Below, in pieces: positions 19,101 through 27,047 of a stretch of DNA of 64,000 bases. The stretch covers positions 1 through 64,000 of the forward strand of contig JAJYBU010000012.1 in assembly GCA_021778845.1 (NCBI GenBank), read 5' to 3'. The notes beneath the pieces were generated by a model, which saw only the letters and a program-made list of their open reading frames with translations, did no database searches and was not told the origin of the DNA. The translations under genes and the position numbers were made by a program. Source of the DNA: Acidobacteriota bacterium. Lineage in GTDB: Bacteria; Acidobacteriota; Terriglobia; Terriglobales; Acidobacteriaceae. Position 1 is the first letter of the stretch. Each line of letters opens with the position of its first letter.

Positions 19101-19835
19101 ATGCCACTCCGCCCGCTCGCCCTCATCTTCACCGCCATCATCGTGGCGCTTCCCCTCTCCGCCCAGCAGATCCAGATCGGCAAAGACAACAAGACCATCG
19201 CCATCACCACCTCCGACGAAGCCTCCGCCCTCGCCGACACCGCCGTCCTCACCATCGGCTTCGACTCCTTCGGCAAGGATCAGGACACCACCTACGCCGA
19301 CGCCACCCGCACCTCCAACGCCATCATCTCCGCCATCACCACCTCCGGCACGCCTAAAGACGCCATCCAGAGCCAGCAGCAAGATCTCACTCCCCTCAAC
19401 CCCGAGAACTTCCCGGACAAACCGCACTACGCCGACGGCATGCGCTTCCAGTTCTCCCAACGCTGGCAAGTCACCGTCCCCGCCGATCAGGCCGCCAATC
19501 TCCTCCAGCTAGCCATCACCTCCGGCGCCAACAACAGCGGCAACATCCAGTGGCAACTCAGAAACGACGAAGCCCTCCAGTCCGACGCAGCACGGAAAGC
19601 CCTCCATCACGCCCGCGACATCGCCTCCAGCATGGCCCAGGGTCTCGGTGTCCAACTCGGCCCCCTGCTCTACGCCAGCAATCAGGCTCCCGCCCCGCGC
19701 ATCTTCCCCATGTCCCGCATGAGCAGTGAAAGCCCCGGCGACGTCCTCCGCAACCGTACCCTCAAGCCCCTCGCCATCTCCCCCGCCCGCATCACCCGCT
19801 CCTCCACCGTCTACGCCGTCTTCGCCATCGAATAG
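19101..19835 (+). CDS. SIMPL (DUF541) domain exported protein
   Basis: The track ORF starts far upstream (18561). The real start is the ATG at 19101, which gives a signal peptide (MPLRPLALIFTAIIVALPLSAQ) and a 244-residue product. The SIMPL fold shows as IAITTSDEASALADTAVLTIGFDSFG, TSNAIISAIT, DAIQSQQQDLTP and RFQFSQRWQVTVP, and it ends STVYAVFAIE as family members do. Function is not firmly known; envelope location is predicted from the signal. Coupled to the preceding small gene by a 2-nt gap. Confidence 0.85.
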   Translation: MPLRPLALIFTAIIVALPLSAQQIQIGKDNKTIAITTSDEASALADTAVLTIGFDSFGKDQDTTYADATRTSNAIISAITTSGTPKDAIQSQQQDLTPLNPENFPDKPHYADGMRFQFSQRWQVTVPADQAANLLQLAITSGANNSGNIQWQLRNDEALQSDAARKALHHARDIASSMAQGLGVQLGPLLYASNQAPAPRIFPMSRMSSESPGDVLRNRTLKPLAISPARITRSSTVYAVFAIE

Positions 19836-20429
19836 AAGCCATCCCCACAATAACCACCCGACGAAGATACTGTCATCTCGACCGCAGCCAAACGGCTTTA
19901 TCGTTTGGCGTAGTGGAGAGACCTGCAGTTTGGTAGCGCTGCTACGCTCGATACTTGCTGGAGAATTGCTACCGGGCCCTCTGATCAAGCTTTTGCTTTG
20001 AAGGGGCGGGACTTCAGTCCCACCATAACTCCAGCCAGATCAATGCGGCTTTAGCCGCTGAGGGAATGCACGGAACTTGTTCAGCGTTTCACTGGAAGCG
20101 TCCCCCATCGACCCAGCGAGTCGCCAACCTCTCCCCAGCGCACTCCCGCGCCTGCGACATTTCGTACGCCCGTCGTCCCCCTCAAAATAAATCTCTCTCC
20201 CGCCAATCCATCTCCCACTCCCGCTCGTTCTCCTCACGAAGCCAAGCACCACCCGGTGCCTGCGATCCGCAGCCAACCCGCCGCGGCCAGCGCCACCGGT
20301 ACAGTCTCAACTCGTAACCCTCATCCGTCTTTGGCGATCGTTCCAGACGCGAGCCTCTCTGCGTCCCCGCCCCACTGTGTCCGATCGCCAACTCCATTCA
20401 CCGCCAATCAACCCCGTCAGGAGACTCCC
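19836..20429. other. gene-free region with a cluster of REP-type palindromes
   Basis: 594 nt with no believable gene. Between 19870 and 20058 there are at least three palindromic elements: a long-form REP (see next entry), GGGACTTCAGTCCC at 20008-20021 and GCGGCTTTAGCCGC at 20045-20058. The rest (20060-20429) is ordinary GC-rich sequence that ends with AGGAG before the ferritin-like gene and presumably holds its promoter, which I could not locate with confidence. Confidence 0.6.
19870..19930 (+). repeat. REP-type element, long-loop variant
   Basis: It shares CTGTCATCTCGACCG at the left and AGTGGAGAGACCTGCAGTT at the right with the copy in scpA (24320). Its centre is replaced by GCCAAACG-GCTTTAT-CGTTTGGC, a perfect 8-bp stem. 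It seems to be the same family with a different hairpin inserted. Confidence 0.75.
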
Positions 20430-21407
20430 ATGTCCGTAGGCAAAGTAACCCAAGAGATGATCGATAGCGTAGTTAACCGCCGTTCCTTCCTCACCGGAGC
20501 AGGCGCCATCGGCATCGGTGCCGCCGCCGCAACCCTCGTCGGTTGCAGCAACTACAACAGCATGAGCAGCACCACAACCGTCATGGCCTCCGGTTCCACC
20601 GACACCGCAACCCAGATCTTCACCGCCGCTCTCATCGCCGAAGACCTCGCCATCACCACCTACTACAACGCCCTCATCGGCGGCGTCATCAAAGATCCCA
20701 ACCTCGCCAACGGCGGCACCGCCGTCAACGTCTCCGCCGGCGGCAGCGTCGTCAACGTCGCCTACCTCCAGGCCGCGCTCCTCGAAGAAGTCCAGCACGC
20801 GCAGCTTCTCCGGACCCTCCTTGGTCTCTCCCCCACCGGCAGCGGCGACGTCGGCGCCGGCGTCCCCGCCACCTTCTACTACCCCACCGGCACCTTTGAC
20901 ACCCTCACCAACTTTGTCCCGCTCCTGCTCGCCCTCGAGACCGCCTTCGTCGGTGCCTACATGACCGCCGTCGAAGAGTTCGCCTCCATGGCCGCCGGCT
21001 ACAACGGCTTCAGCTCCACCCAGGCCAACCCCGCCATGAGCGGCAGCAACTACACCCAGGCCGACCTCATCCTCTACGCCAAAGTCGCCGCCTCCATCCT
21101 CGGCGTCGAAGCCGAACACCGCGCCCTCATCCGCGCCATTCCCTCAGTCACCATCGCCAGCCCCACCATCGGCACCACCAACGTCCTTCCCGCCAACAAC
21201 GTCAACTACGAAAGCCAGGCCGACCTCACTGGTCTCATCGTCGGAGTCGGCGGCACCAGCACCACCGCTGCCGCAGCCCTCACTCCCTTCCTTGCCGCCA
21301 GCTCCGCGCAGAGCGCCGGCTTCAGCTTTACCACCGCCAACGCCGGCTTCAGCTCCGTCATCACCGCCGGCGTCACCACCTCCGGCACCATCCCCAGCGC
21401 CGAGTAA
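20430..21407 (+). CDS. ferritin-like domain protein with Tat/lipoprotein signal
   Basis: 325 residues from the ATG with AGGAG 6 nt upstream; the track start (20256) is too far upstream. RRSFLTGAGAIGIGAAAATLVGC is a twin-arginine signal ending in a lipobox-like Cys. The mature part holds a ferritin-like four-helix bundle: FTAALIAEDLAITTYYNAL, AALLEEVQHAQLLRTLLG, ALETAFVGAYMTAVEEFA and ASILGVEAEHRALIR. The Glu and His spacing (E...EVQH...E...EAEH) is that of a di-iron centre. The Thr/Ala-rich C-terminus looks extracytoplasmic. Substrate or role unknown. Confidence 0.85.
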   Translation: MSVGKVTQEMIDSVVNRRSFLTGAGAIGIGAAAATLVGCSNYNSMSSTTTVMASGSTDTATQIFTAALIAEDLAITTYYNALIGGVIKDPNLANGGTAVNVSAGGSVVNVAYLQAALLEEVQHAQLLRTLLGLSPTGSGDVGAGVPATFYYPTGTFDTLTNFVPLLLALETAFVGAYMTAVEEFASMAAGYNGFSSTQANPAMSGSNYTQADLILYAKVAASILGVEAEHRALIRAIPSVTIASPTIGTTNVLPANNVNYESQADLTGLIVGVGGTSTTAAAALTPFLAASSAQSAGFSFTTANAGFSSVITAGVTTSGTIPSAE

Positions 21408-21428
21408 CCCTCATCCCCGCAACCAAAA

Positions 21429-21458
21429 AAGCGGAGGCAGCTTGCGCTGTCTCCGCTT
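21429..21458. terminator. 12-bp hairpin after the ferritin-like gene
   Basis: AAGCGGAGGCAG and CTGTCTCCGCTT pair over 12 bp with one G:U, with loop CTTGCG. It lies 21 nt after the plus-strand stop. The run of six A before the stem makes it a textbook terminator only on the minus strand, while no T run follows on the plus strand. Confidence 0.65.
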
Positions 21459-21606
21459 CGATGTATAACCGCCGCTGCCGCCTGCATCGGAGAGCAAGCT
21501 GCCATAGCAGTGACGCCCCAGGCAGCCGCGTCGGTTCCATTGCCCTGTAGTCTATACCCCAAAAACCATCCTGAGGAACAGAAAAATACTCCCGTAAACT
21601 ATCTTC

Positions 21607-22305
21607 ATGCCGTTGAACGTCGCTTTGATCATCTTTGAACTCGTCGTGATGGTGCTCGCCATCTCCCTTCACGACTGTGCCCAGGCCTGGGCCGCCAACC
21701 GTCTCGGCGACCCCACCGCCCGCATGATGGGCCGCCTCACCATGAACCCCGCCCGCCACTTCGACCTCCTCGGAACCCTCGTCTGGCCCGTCCTCTTCAT
21801 CTTCCGCAGCCCTCTCGTCCTCGGCTGGGGCAAGCCCATCACCTTCACTCCGCGCAACTTCCGCGACCCCTCCCGCGACGAAATGCTCGCCACCCTCGCC
21901 GGCCCCGCCGCCCAATTCCTCACCGCCGTCGTCGCTCTCCTCGCGCTCGTCATCGTCCGCCACACCGTCGCCGGCTCCGTCGACTCGCTCGTCATCGCCT
22001 CCCAGCTCGCCATGCGCAACCTCAGCATCGGCACCGAAGGCCTTCCCGGCATCTTCCCCCTCATCCTCTTCCTCTACTTCTGCATCCTCGTCAACACCCT
22101 CCTCTTCGTCTTCAACCTGCTGCCCCTCCCCTTCCTCGACGGCGGCAAGATCCTGATGCACTATCTCCCCTTCAACGCCGCCAGAACCTACCAGAGCATG
22201 AGCCTCTACTTCATGTTCGGCTTCTTCTTTCTCGGCTTTTACGTCATCCAGCTCTTCTTCTTCCCCATCATGGGCATCTTCCAGGCCCTGCTCTTCAGCC
22301 TCTAA
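21607..22305 (+). CDS. site-2 protease-like membrane protein with degenerate active site
   Basis: A 232-residue multi-helix protein aligned with M50B peptidases: AISLHDCAQAWAANRLGDPTARMMGRLTMNP occupies the place of the zinc motif, and NLLPLPFLDGGKI is the second signature. In active enzymes the first motif is HExxH; here His22 is followed by Asp23-Cys-Ala-Gln26, so both the catalytic Glu and the second His are missing, while Asp178 is kept. It is therefore probably a pseudoprotease or a protein using the fold for another purpose. It precedes the O-methyltransferase by 19 nt. Confidence 0.85.
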   Translation: MPLNVALIIFELVVMVLAISLHDCAQAWAANRLGDPTARMMGRLTMNPARHFDLLGTLVWPVLFIFRSPLVLGWGKPITFTPRNFRDPSRDEMLATLAGPAAQFLTAVVALLALVIVRHTVAGSVDSLVIASQLAMRNLSIGTEGLPGIFPLILFLYFCILVNTLLFVFNLLPLPFLDGGKILMHYLPFNAARTYQSMSLYFMFGFFFLGFYVIQLFFFPIMGIFQALLFSL

Positions 22306-22324
22306 CCCCGAGGGCTCTCCCACC

Positions 22325-23020
22325 ATGCCGCCAGCCGATTCCCTCACCAGATCCGAAGCCCTCTGGACAGCCGTCGACCGCTACGTCGCCGAAACCCTCA
22401 TGGCCCCCGATCCCGTCCTCGACGCCGCACTCGCAGCCAACACCGCCGCCAATCTTCCCGCCATTGACGTCTCTCCCACCCAGGGCCGCTTCCTCCAACT
22501 GCTCGCCCAGGTTCAGCGCGCCCACCGCATCCTCGAGATCGGCACCCTCGGCGGCTACAGCACCATCTGCCTTGCCCGCGCCCTTCCGCCTGGCGGCCAG
22601 CTCGTCACCCTCGAACTCGATCCCAGACACGCGAAGGTTGCCCTCGCCAACATCGCCCACGCCGGCCTCGCCCACGCCGTAGAGCTTCGCCTCGGCCCGG
22701 CCCTCCAATCCCTCGCCCAGCTTCACGCCGAGCGCGTCGATCCCTTCGACCTCATCTTCATCGACGCCGACAAGCCCGGCTACCCCGACTACCTTCCCTG
22801 GGCTCTCAAGCTCTCCCGTCCCGGCACCCTCATCCTCGCCGACAACGTCATCCGCGACGGTGGCGTAGCCGACCCCAACAACACCGACCCCGCCGTCGTC
22901 GGAGCCCGCCGCTACCTCGAAATGCTCGCCGCCGACCCCCGTCTCTCCACCGCCGTCATGCAAACCGTCGGCAGCAAAGGCTACGACGGCTTTGCCTTCG
23001 CCCACGTCCTCAGCCTCTAA
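22325..23020 (+). CDS. O-methyltransferase, family 3 (catechol/caffeoyl-CoA type)
   Basis: 231 residues. SAM-binding motif RILEIGTLGGYSTICLA, then VTLELDPRHAKVA, and the metal-binding FDLIFIDADKPGYPDYLPWAL followed by ILADNVIRDG. These are the marks of divalent-cation-dependent O-methyltransferases; the acceptor cannot be predicted. It lies between the S2P-like gene and trpS, in a probable operon with short gaps. Confidence 0.9.
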   Translation: MPPADSLTRSEALWTAVDRYVAETLMAPDPVLDAALAANTAANLPAIDVSPTQGRFLQLLAQVQRAHRILEIGTLGGYSTICLARALPPGGQLVTLELDPRHAKVALANIAHAGLAHAVELRLGPALQSLAQLHAERVDPFDLIFIDADKPGYPDYLPWALKLSRPGTLILADNVIRDGGVADPNNTDPAVVGARRYLEMLAADPRLSTAVMQTVGSKGYDGFAFAHVLSL

Positions 23021-23057
23021 ACTCCATGCCACCCGTTGTATCCTTGAACTTCCACTC

Positions 23058-24239
23058 ATGAGCCCCAATCCATCTCGTTCCGCACCCCGTCCCCGCGTCC
23101 TCTCCGGCATGCGTCCCACCGGCCGTCTGCACCTCGGCAACTACATGGGAGCCCTCTACAACTGGGTCAACCTCCAGCAGGACTACGACTGCTACTTCTT
23201 CATCGCCGACCTCCACGCTCTCACCACCGACTACGCTGACCCCGGCGACGTGCAGGCCAACAACATCGAGATCGCCCTCGACTTCCTCGCCGCCGGCCTC
23301 GACCCCGGCCGCTGCGTCATCTTCAAGCAATCCGACGTCCCCGCCCACTCCGAGCTCTTCCTTCTCTTCAGCATGTTCACCCCCCTCGGCTGGCTCGAGC
23401 GCGTCCCCACCTACAAGGACCAGCAGGAGCAGCTCCGCGAGAAGGATCTCGCCACCTACGGCTTCCTCGGTTACCCTCTCCTCCAGGCCGCCGACATCCT
23501 GCTCTACAAGCCCGACTTCGTCCCCGTCGGTGCCGATCAGGTCGCCCACGTCGAGCTCACCCGCGAAGTCGCCCGCCGTTTCAACTCCCTCTATCCCGGC
23601 GACTTCTTCACCTCCCCCGAAGCCGCTCCCTGGGAGATGGACGCCATCCTCGAGAAGGCCCGCAAGCTCGCCGGCGAACCAAAGAACTCCACCCGCAGCG
23701 ACTTCAGTCCTCACCAGCTCTTCGAGGCCGCCTCGCAGACCAAGAAAATCTCTCCCTTCGGCCGCCGCGAGATCCTCCCCGAGCCGCAGGTTCTGCTCAC
23801 CCCGTCCCCCAAGCTCCCCGGCCTCGACGGCCGCAAGATGTCCAAGTCCTACAAGAACCACATCGAGCTATCCGAGTCCGACGAGAGCATCCGCGCCAAG
23901 CTCAAGGTCATGCAGACGGACCCCGCCCGCATCCGCCGCGACGACCCCGGCAACCCCGACCTCTGCCCCGTCTTCGACCTCCACAAAGTCTTCTCCACCG
24001 ACGCCATCCAGGCCGAAGCCGCCGCCGGCTGCCGCTCCGCCTCCATCGGCTGCATCGAGTGCAAGAGCTGGGTCGCCGACGCCATCGTCCGCACCATCGC
24101 CCCCATCCGCGACCGCCGCGCCGACCTCGAGCGCCGCCCCGGTGTCGTCCACGACGTCCTCGCCAACGGCAAGGACCGCGCCGCCAAACGCGCCAACCTC
24201 ACCCTCGGCGAAGCCAAGCACGCCATGGGAATCGCCTGA
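23058..24239 (+). CDS. trpS: tryptophanyl-tRNA synthetase
   Basis: This class I synthetase charges tRNA-Trp. LSGMRPTGRLHLGNYMGAL carries the HIGH-type motif and LDGRKMSKSYKNHI the KMSKS loop. LGYPLLQAADILLYKPDFVPVGADQ is the typical core. I place the start at the ATG 23058, giving 393 residues; the track start (22992) lies inside the upstream gene. The stop is two bases before the scpA ATG. Confidence 0.94.
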   Translation: MSPNPSRSAPRPRVLSGMRPTGRLHLGNYMGALYNWVNLQQDYDCYFFIADLHALTTDYADPGDVQANNIEIALDFLAAGLDPGRCVIFKQSDVPAHSELFLLFSMFTPLGWLERVPTYKDQQEQLREKDLATYGFLGYPLLQAADILLYKPDFVPVGADQVAHVELTREVARRFNSLYPGDFFTSPEAAPWEMDAILEKARKLAGEPKNSTRSDFSPHQLFEAASQTKKISPFGRREILPEPQVLLTPSPKLPGLDGRKMSKSYKNHIELSESDESIRAKLKVMQTDPARIRRDDPGNPDLCPVFDLHKVFSTDAIQAEAAAGCRSASIGCIECKSWVADAIVRTIAPIRDRRADLERRPGVVHDVLANGKDRAAKRANLTLGEAKHAMGIA

Positions 24240-24241
24240 TC

Positions 24242-25372
24242 ATGCCCGACGAAACCAACCTCGACCCCCAGGAAGATCTCGAGCAACCGCTCGACCCATC
24301 TCCCGACCCCTCCACGGATCTGTCATCTCGACCGGAGCGCAGCGCAGTGGAGAGACCTGCAGTTAGGACCGCCACGGACTCCGGCGCACAGGCCGCTGTC
24401 ACCCTGAGCGACCCTGAGCCCACGGAAGGGCAGTCGAAGGACCCCGAAGCAGCCGGCCCCACCGAAGAACTTTCCACCCCCACCCCCCACACCCCTTTCG
24501 CCCTCGAGCACCCCCCCACGCCACCGCCGCCGCCCGAGCCCAGACGCTCCGAAAAATCCCGCGACAAGACCCGCGACGAAGCCTCGCAATCCCCCTTCAG
24601 CATCACCGTCGGCCAGGTCTACGAAGGCCCGCTCGATCTCCTCCTCGACCTCATCCGCAAGCAGAACATCGACATCTACGACATCCCCATCGGCCGCATC
24701 ACCGCCCAGTTCCTCGAGTACACCCACCACCTCAAGGACACCGACGTCGACGCTGCCGGCGAGTTCATCTACGTCGCCTCGCTGCTCATCCACATCAAGA
24801 GCCGCACCCTTCTCCCCCGCGACCCCCTGACCCCTGAAGGCGACACCGAAGACCCTCGCCGCGAGCTCGTCGAGCGCCTCCTCGAGCACGAGCGTTTCAA
24901 GGCCGCCGCCCAGATGCTCCAGCAGAAGCAAATGCTCGAAGAGGCCACCTGGACCCAGTCCGGCCTCAAAAACTTCCTCCACGACGAAGGCCTCGACTCC
25001 GCCGAAGCCGAGCGCGAAATCGACGCCGACACCGTCGACCTCGTCCGCGTCTTTCAGGACATCCTCACCCGCCTCCGCCAGCGCCCCATCCACGCCATCG
25101 ACGAGGAGACCGTCACCGTCGCCCAGATGATCGAGTTCGTCAAGCGCCGCCTGCTCATGGAAGACAAGCCCATGAGCCTCCGCCGCCTGCTGCACAACTC
25201 CAGGTCCGAGCGAGCCATCATCTGCACCTTCCTCGCCATGCTGGAGCTCGTTCGCCTGCAAGCCATCCTGCTCCGCCAATCCGAGCAGTTCGGCGACATC
25301 CTCATCAAAAAATCCGACCGCTTCGAGCAAATCTTCGCCGACCAGGCCCAGGTCCGCGACGACTGGAGCTAA
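24242..25372 (+). CDS. scpA: segregation and condensation protein ScpA with repeat-derived N-terminal extension
   Basis: ScpA is the kleisin that bridges SMC heads. The conserved part starts near residue 120 (ITVGQVYEGPLDLLLDLIRKQNIDIYDIPI) and runs through GEFIYVASLLIHIKSRTLLP to the winged-helix end. The first 115 residues are not family sequence: they include LSSRPERSAVERPAV and VTLSDPEPTEGQSKD, both translations of dispersed repeats, then a Pro-rich stretch. The ATG at 24242 follows the trpS stop by two bases, which favours coupled translation. scpB, usually adjacent, is 5.6 kb downstream. Total 376 residues. Confidence 0.9.
   Translation: MPDETNLDPQEDLEQPLDPSPDPSTDLSSRPERSAVERPAVRTATDSGAQAAVTLSDPEPTEGQSKDPEAAGPTEELSTPTPHTPFALEHPPTPPPPPEPRRSEKSRDKTRDEASQSPFSITVGQVYEGPLDLLLDLIRKQNIDIYDIPIGRITAQFLEYTHHLKDTDVDAAGEFIYVASLLIHIKSRTLLPRDPLTPEGDTEDPRRELVERLLEHERFKAAAQMLQQKQMLEEATWTQSGLKNFLHDEGLDSAEAEREIDADTVDLVRVFQDILTRLRQRPIHAIDEETVTVAQMIEFVKRRLLMEDKPMSLRRLLHNSRSERAIICTFLAMLELVRLQAILLRQSEQFGDILIKKSDRFEQIFADQAQVRDDWS
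24320..24364 (+). repeat. REP-type element inside scpA
   Basis: CTGTCATCTCGACCGGAGCG then CAGCGCAGTGGAGAGACCTG. Same element and same reading frame as in cysS, encoding RPERSAVERPAV. An intergenic relative lies at 19870. Confidence 0.75.
24398..24445 (+). repeat. second repeat-like segment inside scpA
   Basis: TCACCCTGAGCGACCCTGAG followed by CCCACGGAAGGGCAGTCGAA. It resembles the CCCTGAGC...GAAGGGC palindromes common between genes in many bacteria; here it is translated within the variable ScpA N-terminus. Confidence 0.5.
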
Positions 25373-25427
25373 CCAACCGACACCGTTCCACTGATCCGCG
25401 TTTATCGTTACTCATCGAATCACGTCA

Positions 25428-25456
25428 TTGACATCGGCCTATCACGGTAAAATACT
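25428..25456 (+). promoter_or_regulatory. sigma70-type promoter of the SEFIR gene
   Basis: A perfect TTGACA at 25428-25433, 17 nt, then AATACT at 25451-25456 (4 of 6 matches to TATAAT). The expected start of transcription falls about 7 nt later, at or next to the ATG at 25464, so the mRNA may be leaderless; no Shine-Dalgarno sequence is visible. Confidence 0.45.
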
Positions 25457-25463
25457 CGCGACT

Positions 25464-26972
25464 ATGGAAGCGAAATCTGCCGAATCCAAAAGGCGAAACG
25501 CGAAGACGGAATCTGCGCCGCCGCAGATGTCCGAGGAAGACAGGCTCAATTCGGCCCTGAATCTTTTCTTTCTGCTAGCGCAGTCATACTACAAAATCCT
25601 TGAGGGCGCTCTCGGAATGGCCACTTGGTGCAGTGCGCTTGATCTTGAGTTGAATGAATCCTACCTCTGGACGACGAGCAACCTCCAAAATCTTCTCAAG
25701 AATCACGAGTGCCTAAAAGATTTTCCGGGTATGTTCGAACCCGCCTTCCCCGACCTCTATCCTTCGACAATTCGTGATGTCGAGTGGACCGACATGGTGG
25801 CTCCTGAAATCGAGCAGTTCCTAAGTTCCGTGCAACAATATGTTCGCAAAAAGGGAATATACCCACCCGACGAGTACTCCCCTGCATGGACGTTCGTAGA
25901 GTTGTTTCGACCCTCGCTAAATTTGTCAATTGAGCGAGCAACTGCCTACAACCAGCGCATGCGTGCGTATGCCAGACAGTCATCGGGGTTTAGACCGGAT
26001 ATGAGAGAGACAGCTAAATCGCAATCAGTAGGTGCCGTGAAATCCGCGTTCATTTCCTACTCTTGGGATGACAACGCACATTGTGAATGGATACGTGAAT
26101 TAGCAACACGCCTTCGCAAAGATGGGGTTGATGTTTGCATCGACAGATGGTCTGCGATTCCGGGAGATCAACTGCCCGCGTTCATGGAACGAGGTGTCCG
26201 CGACAACGAGTTTGTTGTCATTGTCTGCACGCCCCGCTACAAGCAACGCTCAGACGCTCGCGAAGGTGGCGTCGGCTATGAAGGAGACATCATGACAGCA
26301 GAAGCCATGACCTCACAAAACGAGCGGAAGTTTATTCCAGTTTTGCGCCACGGGGAGTGGAAACAATCAGCGCCATCCTGGCTGCTTGGAAAGTATTACA
26401 TCGATCTCACGGGAGCCCCCTACTCGGAACGAAATTATGATGATCTCGTTCACACTTTGCTTGGGGTTCGCGAAACTGCTCCTCCAATCGGTACGCCGAT
26501 GGCAACGATCACTCAAGCAAATCGGCCACCGGAGTCATCGCCCGAAAAAAGCACGGCGGAAAATGACGAAATAAAAATCACTCGCGTGATCGTTGAAGAA
26601 ATAACAGAGCCGCGGAATGACGGCACCCCCGGCAGTGCTCTGTACACGATTCCATTTGCTCTTTCTCGTTGCCCACCATCGGAATGGGCAAGGATGTTCA
26701 TAGAGAATTGGAATCATCCACCCAAATTCACAATGATGCATCGACCTGGAATTGCCCGGCTATCGGGTTCGACAGTGAGCCTGACCGGCACGACCATCGA
26801 AGAGGTTAAACGCTATCACCGCGATACTCTTCAATTGGCTGTTAGTGAAACAAACCGTCAATATCGCGAACATCGTCTGAAGGATGATCCGCGCCGCGTA
26901 CAAGAGCAGTCCGCGCGCGACGGTCATCGAAAGCGCGTTGAAGATGTTTCAAAAAACATAAAGTTCGATTAG
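25464..26972 (+). CDS. SEFIR/TIR-like domain protein, probably acquired
   Basis: 502 residues from the ATG at 25464 (the track start is a TTG). Residues about 194-335 form a SEFIR/TIR-type fold: SAFISYSWDDNAHCEWIRELATRLRKDGVDVCIDRW, then VIVCTPRYKQRSD and FIPVLRHG. The N-terminal 190 residues are helical with no recognised domain. After a linker a C-terminal domain (TIPFALSRCPPSEWARMFIENW...) follows that I cannot name. In bacteria such domains occur in immune signalling and NAD-degrading effectors, so a defence role is possible but not shown. Base and codon usage are visibly more AT-rich than both neighbours, and the gene splits the scpA-scpB region, which suggests horizontal transfer. No partner gene is adjacent. 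Confidence 0.8.
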   Translation: MEAKSAESKRRNAKTESAPPQMSEEDRLNSALNLFFLLAQSYYKILEGALGMATWCSALDLELNESYLWTTSNLQNLLKNHECLKDFPGMFEPAFPDLYPSTIRDVEWTDMVAPEIEQFLSSVQQYVRKKGIYPPDEYSPAWTFVELFRPSLNLSIERATAYNQRMRAYARQSSGFRPDMRETAKSQSVGAVKSAFISYSWDDNAHCEWIRELATRLRKDGVDVCIDRWSAIPGDQLPAFMERGVRDNEFVVIVCTPRYKQRSDAREGGVGYEGDIMTAEAMTSQNERKFIPVLRHGEWKQSAPSWLLGKYYIDLTGAPYSERNYDDLVHTLLGVRETAPPIGTPMATITQANRPPESSPEKSTAENDEIKITRVIVEEITEPRNDGTPGSALYTIPFALSRCPPSEWARMFIENWNHPPKFTMMHRPGIARLSGSTVSLTGTTIEEVKRYHRDTLQLAVSETNRQYREHRLKDDPRRVQEQSARDGHRKRVEDVSKNIKFD

Positions 26973-27047
26973 CCCTCGTAAGCCATCTGCTCGTCACCTT
27001 CCATCCTGCGATACCCTGAACACTCCACCCCCGCACAGGAGCCCGCC

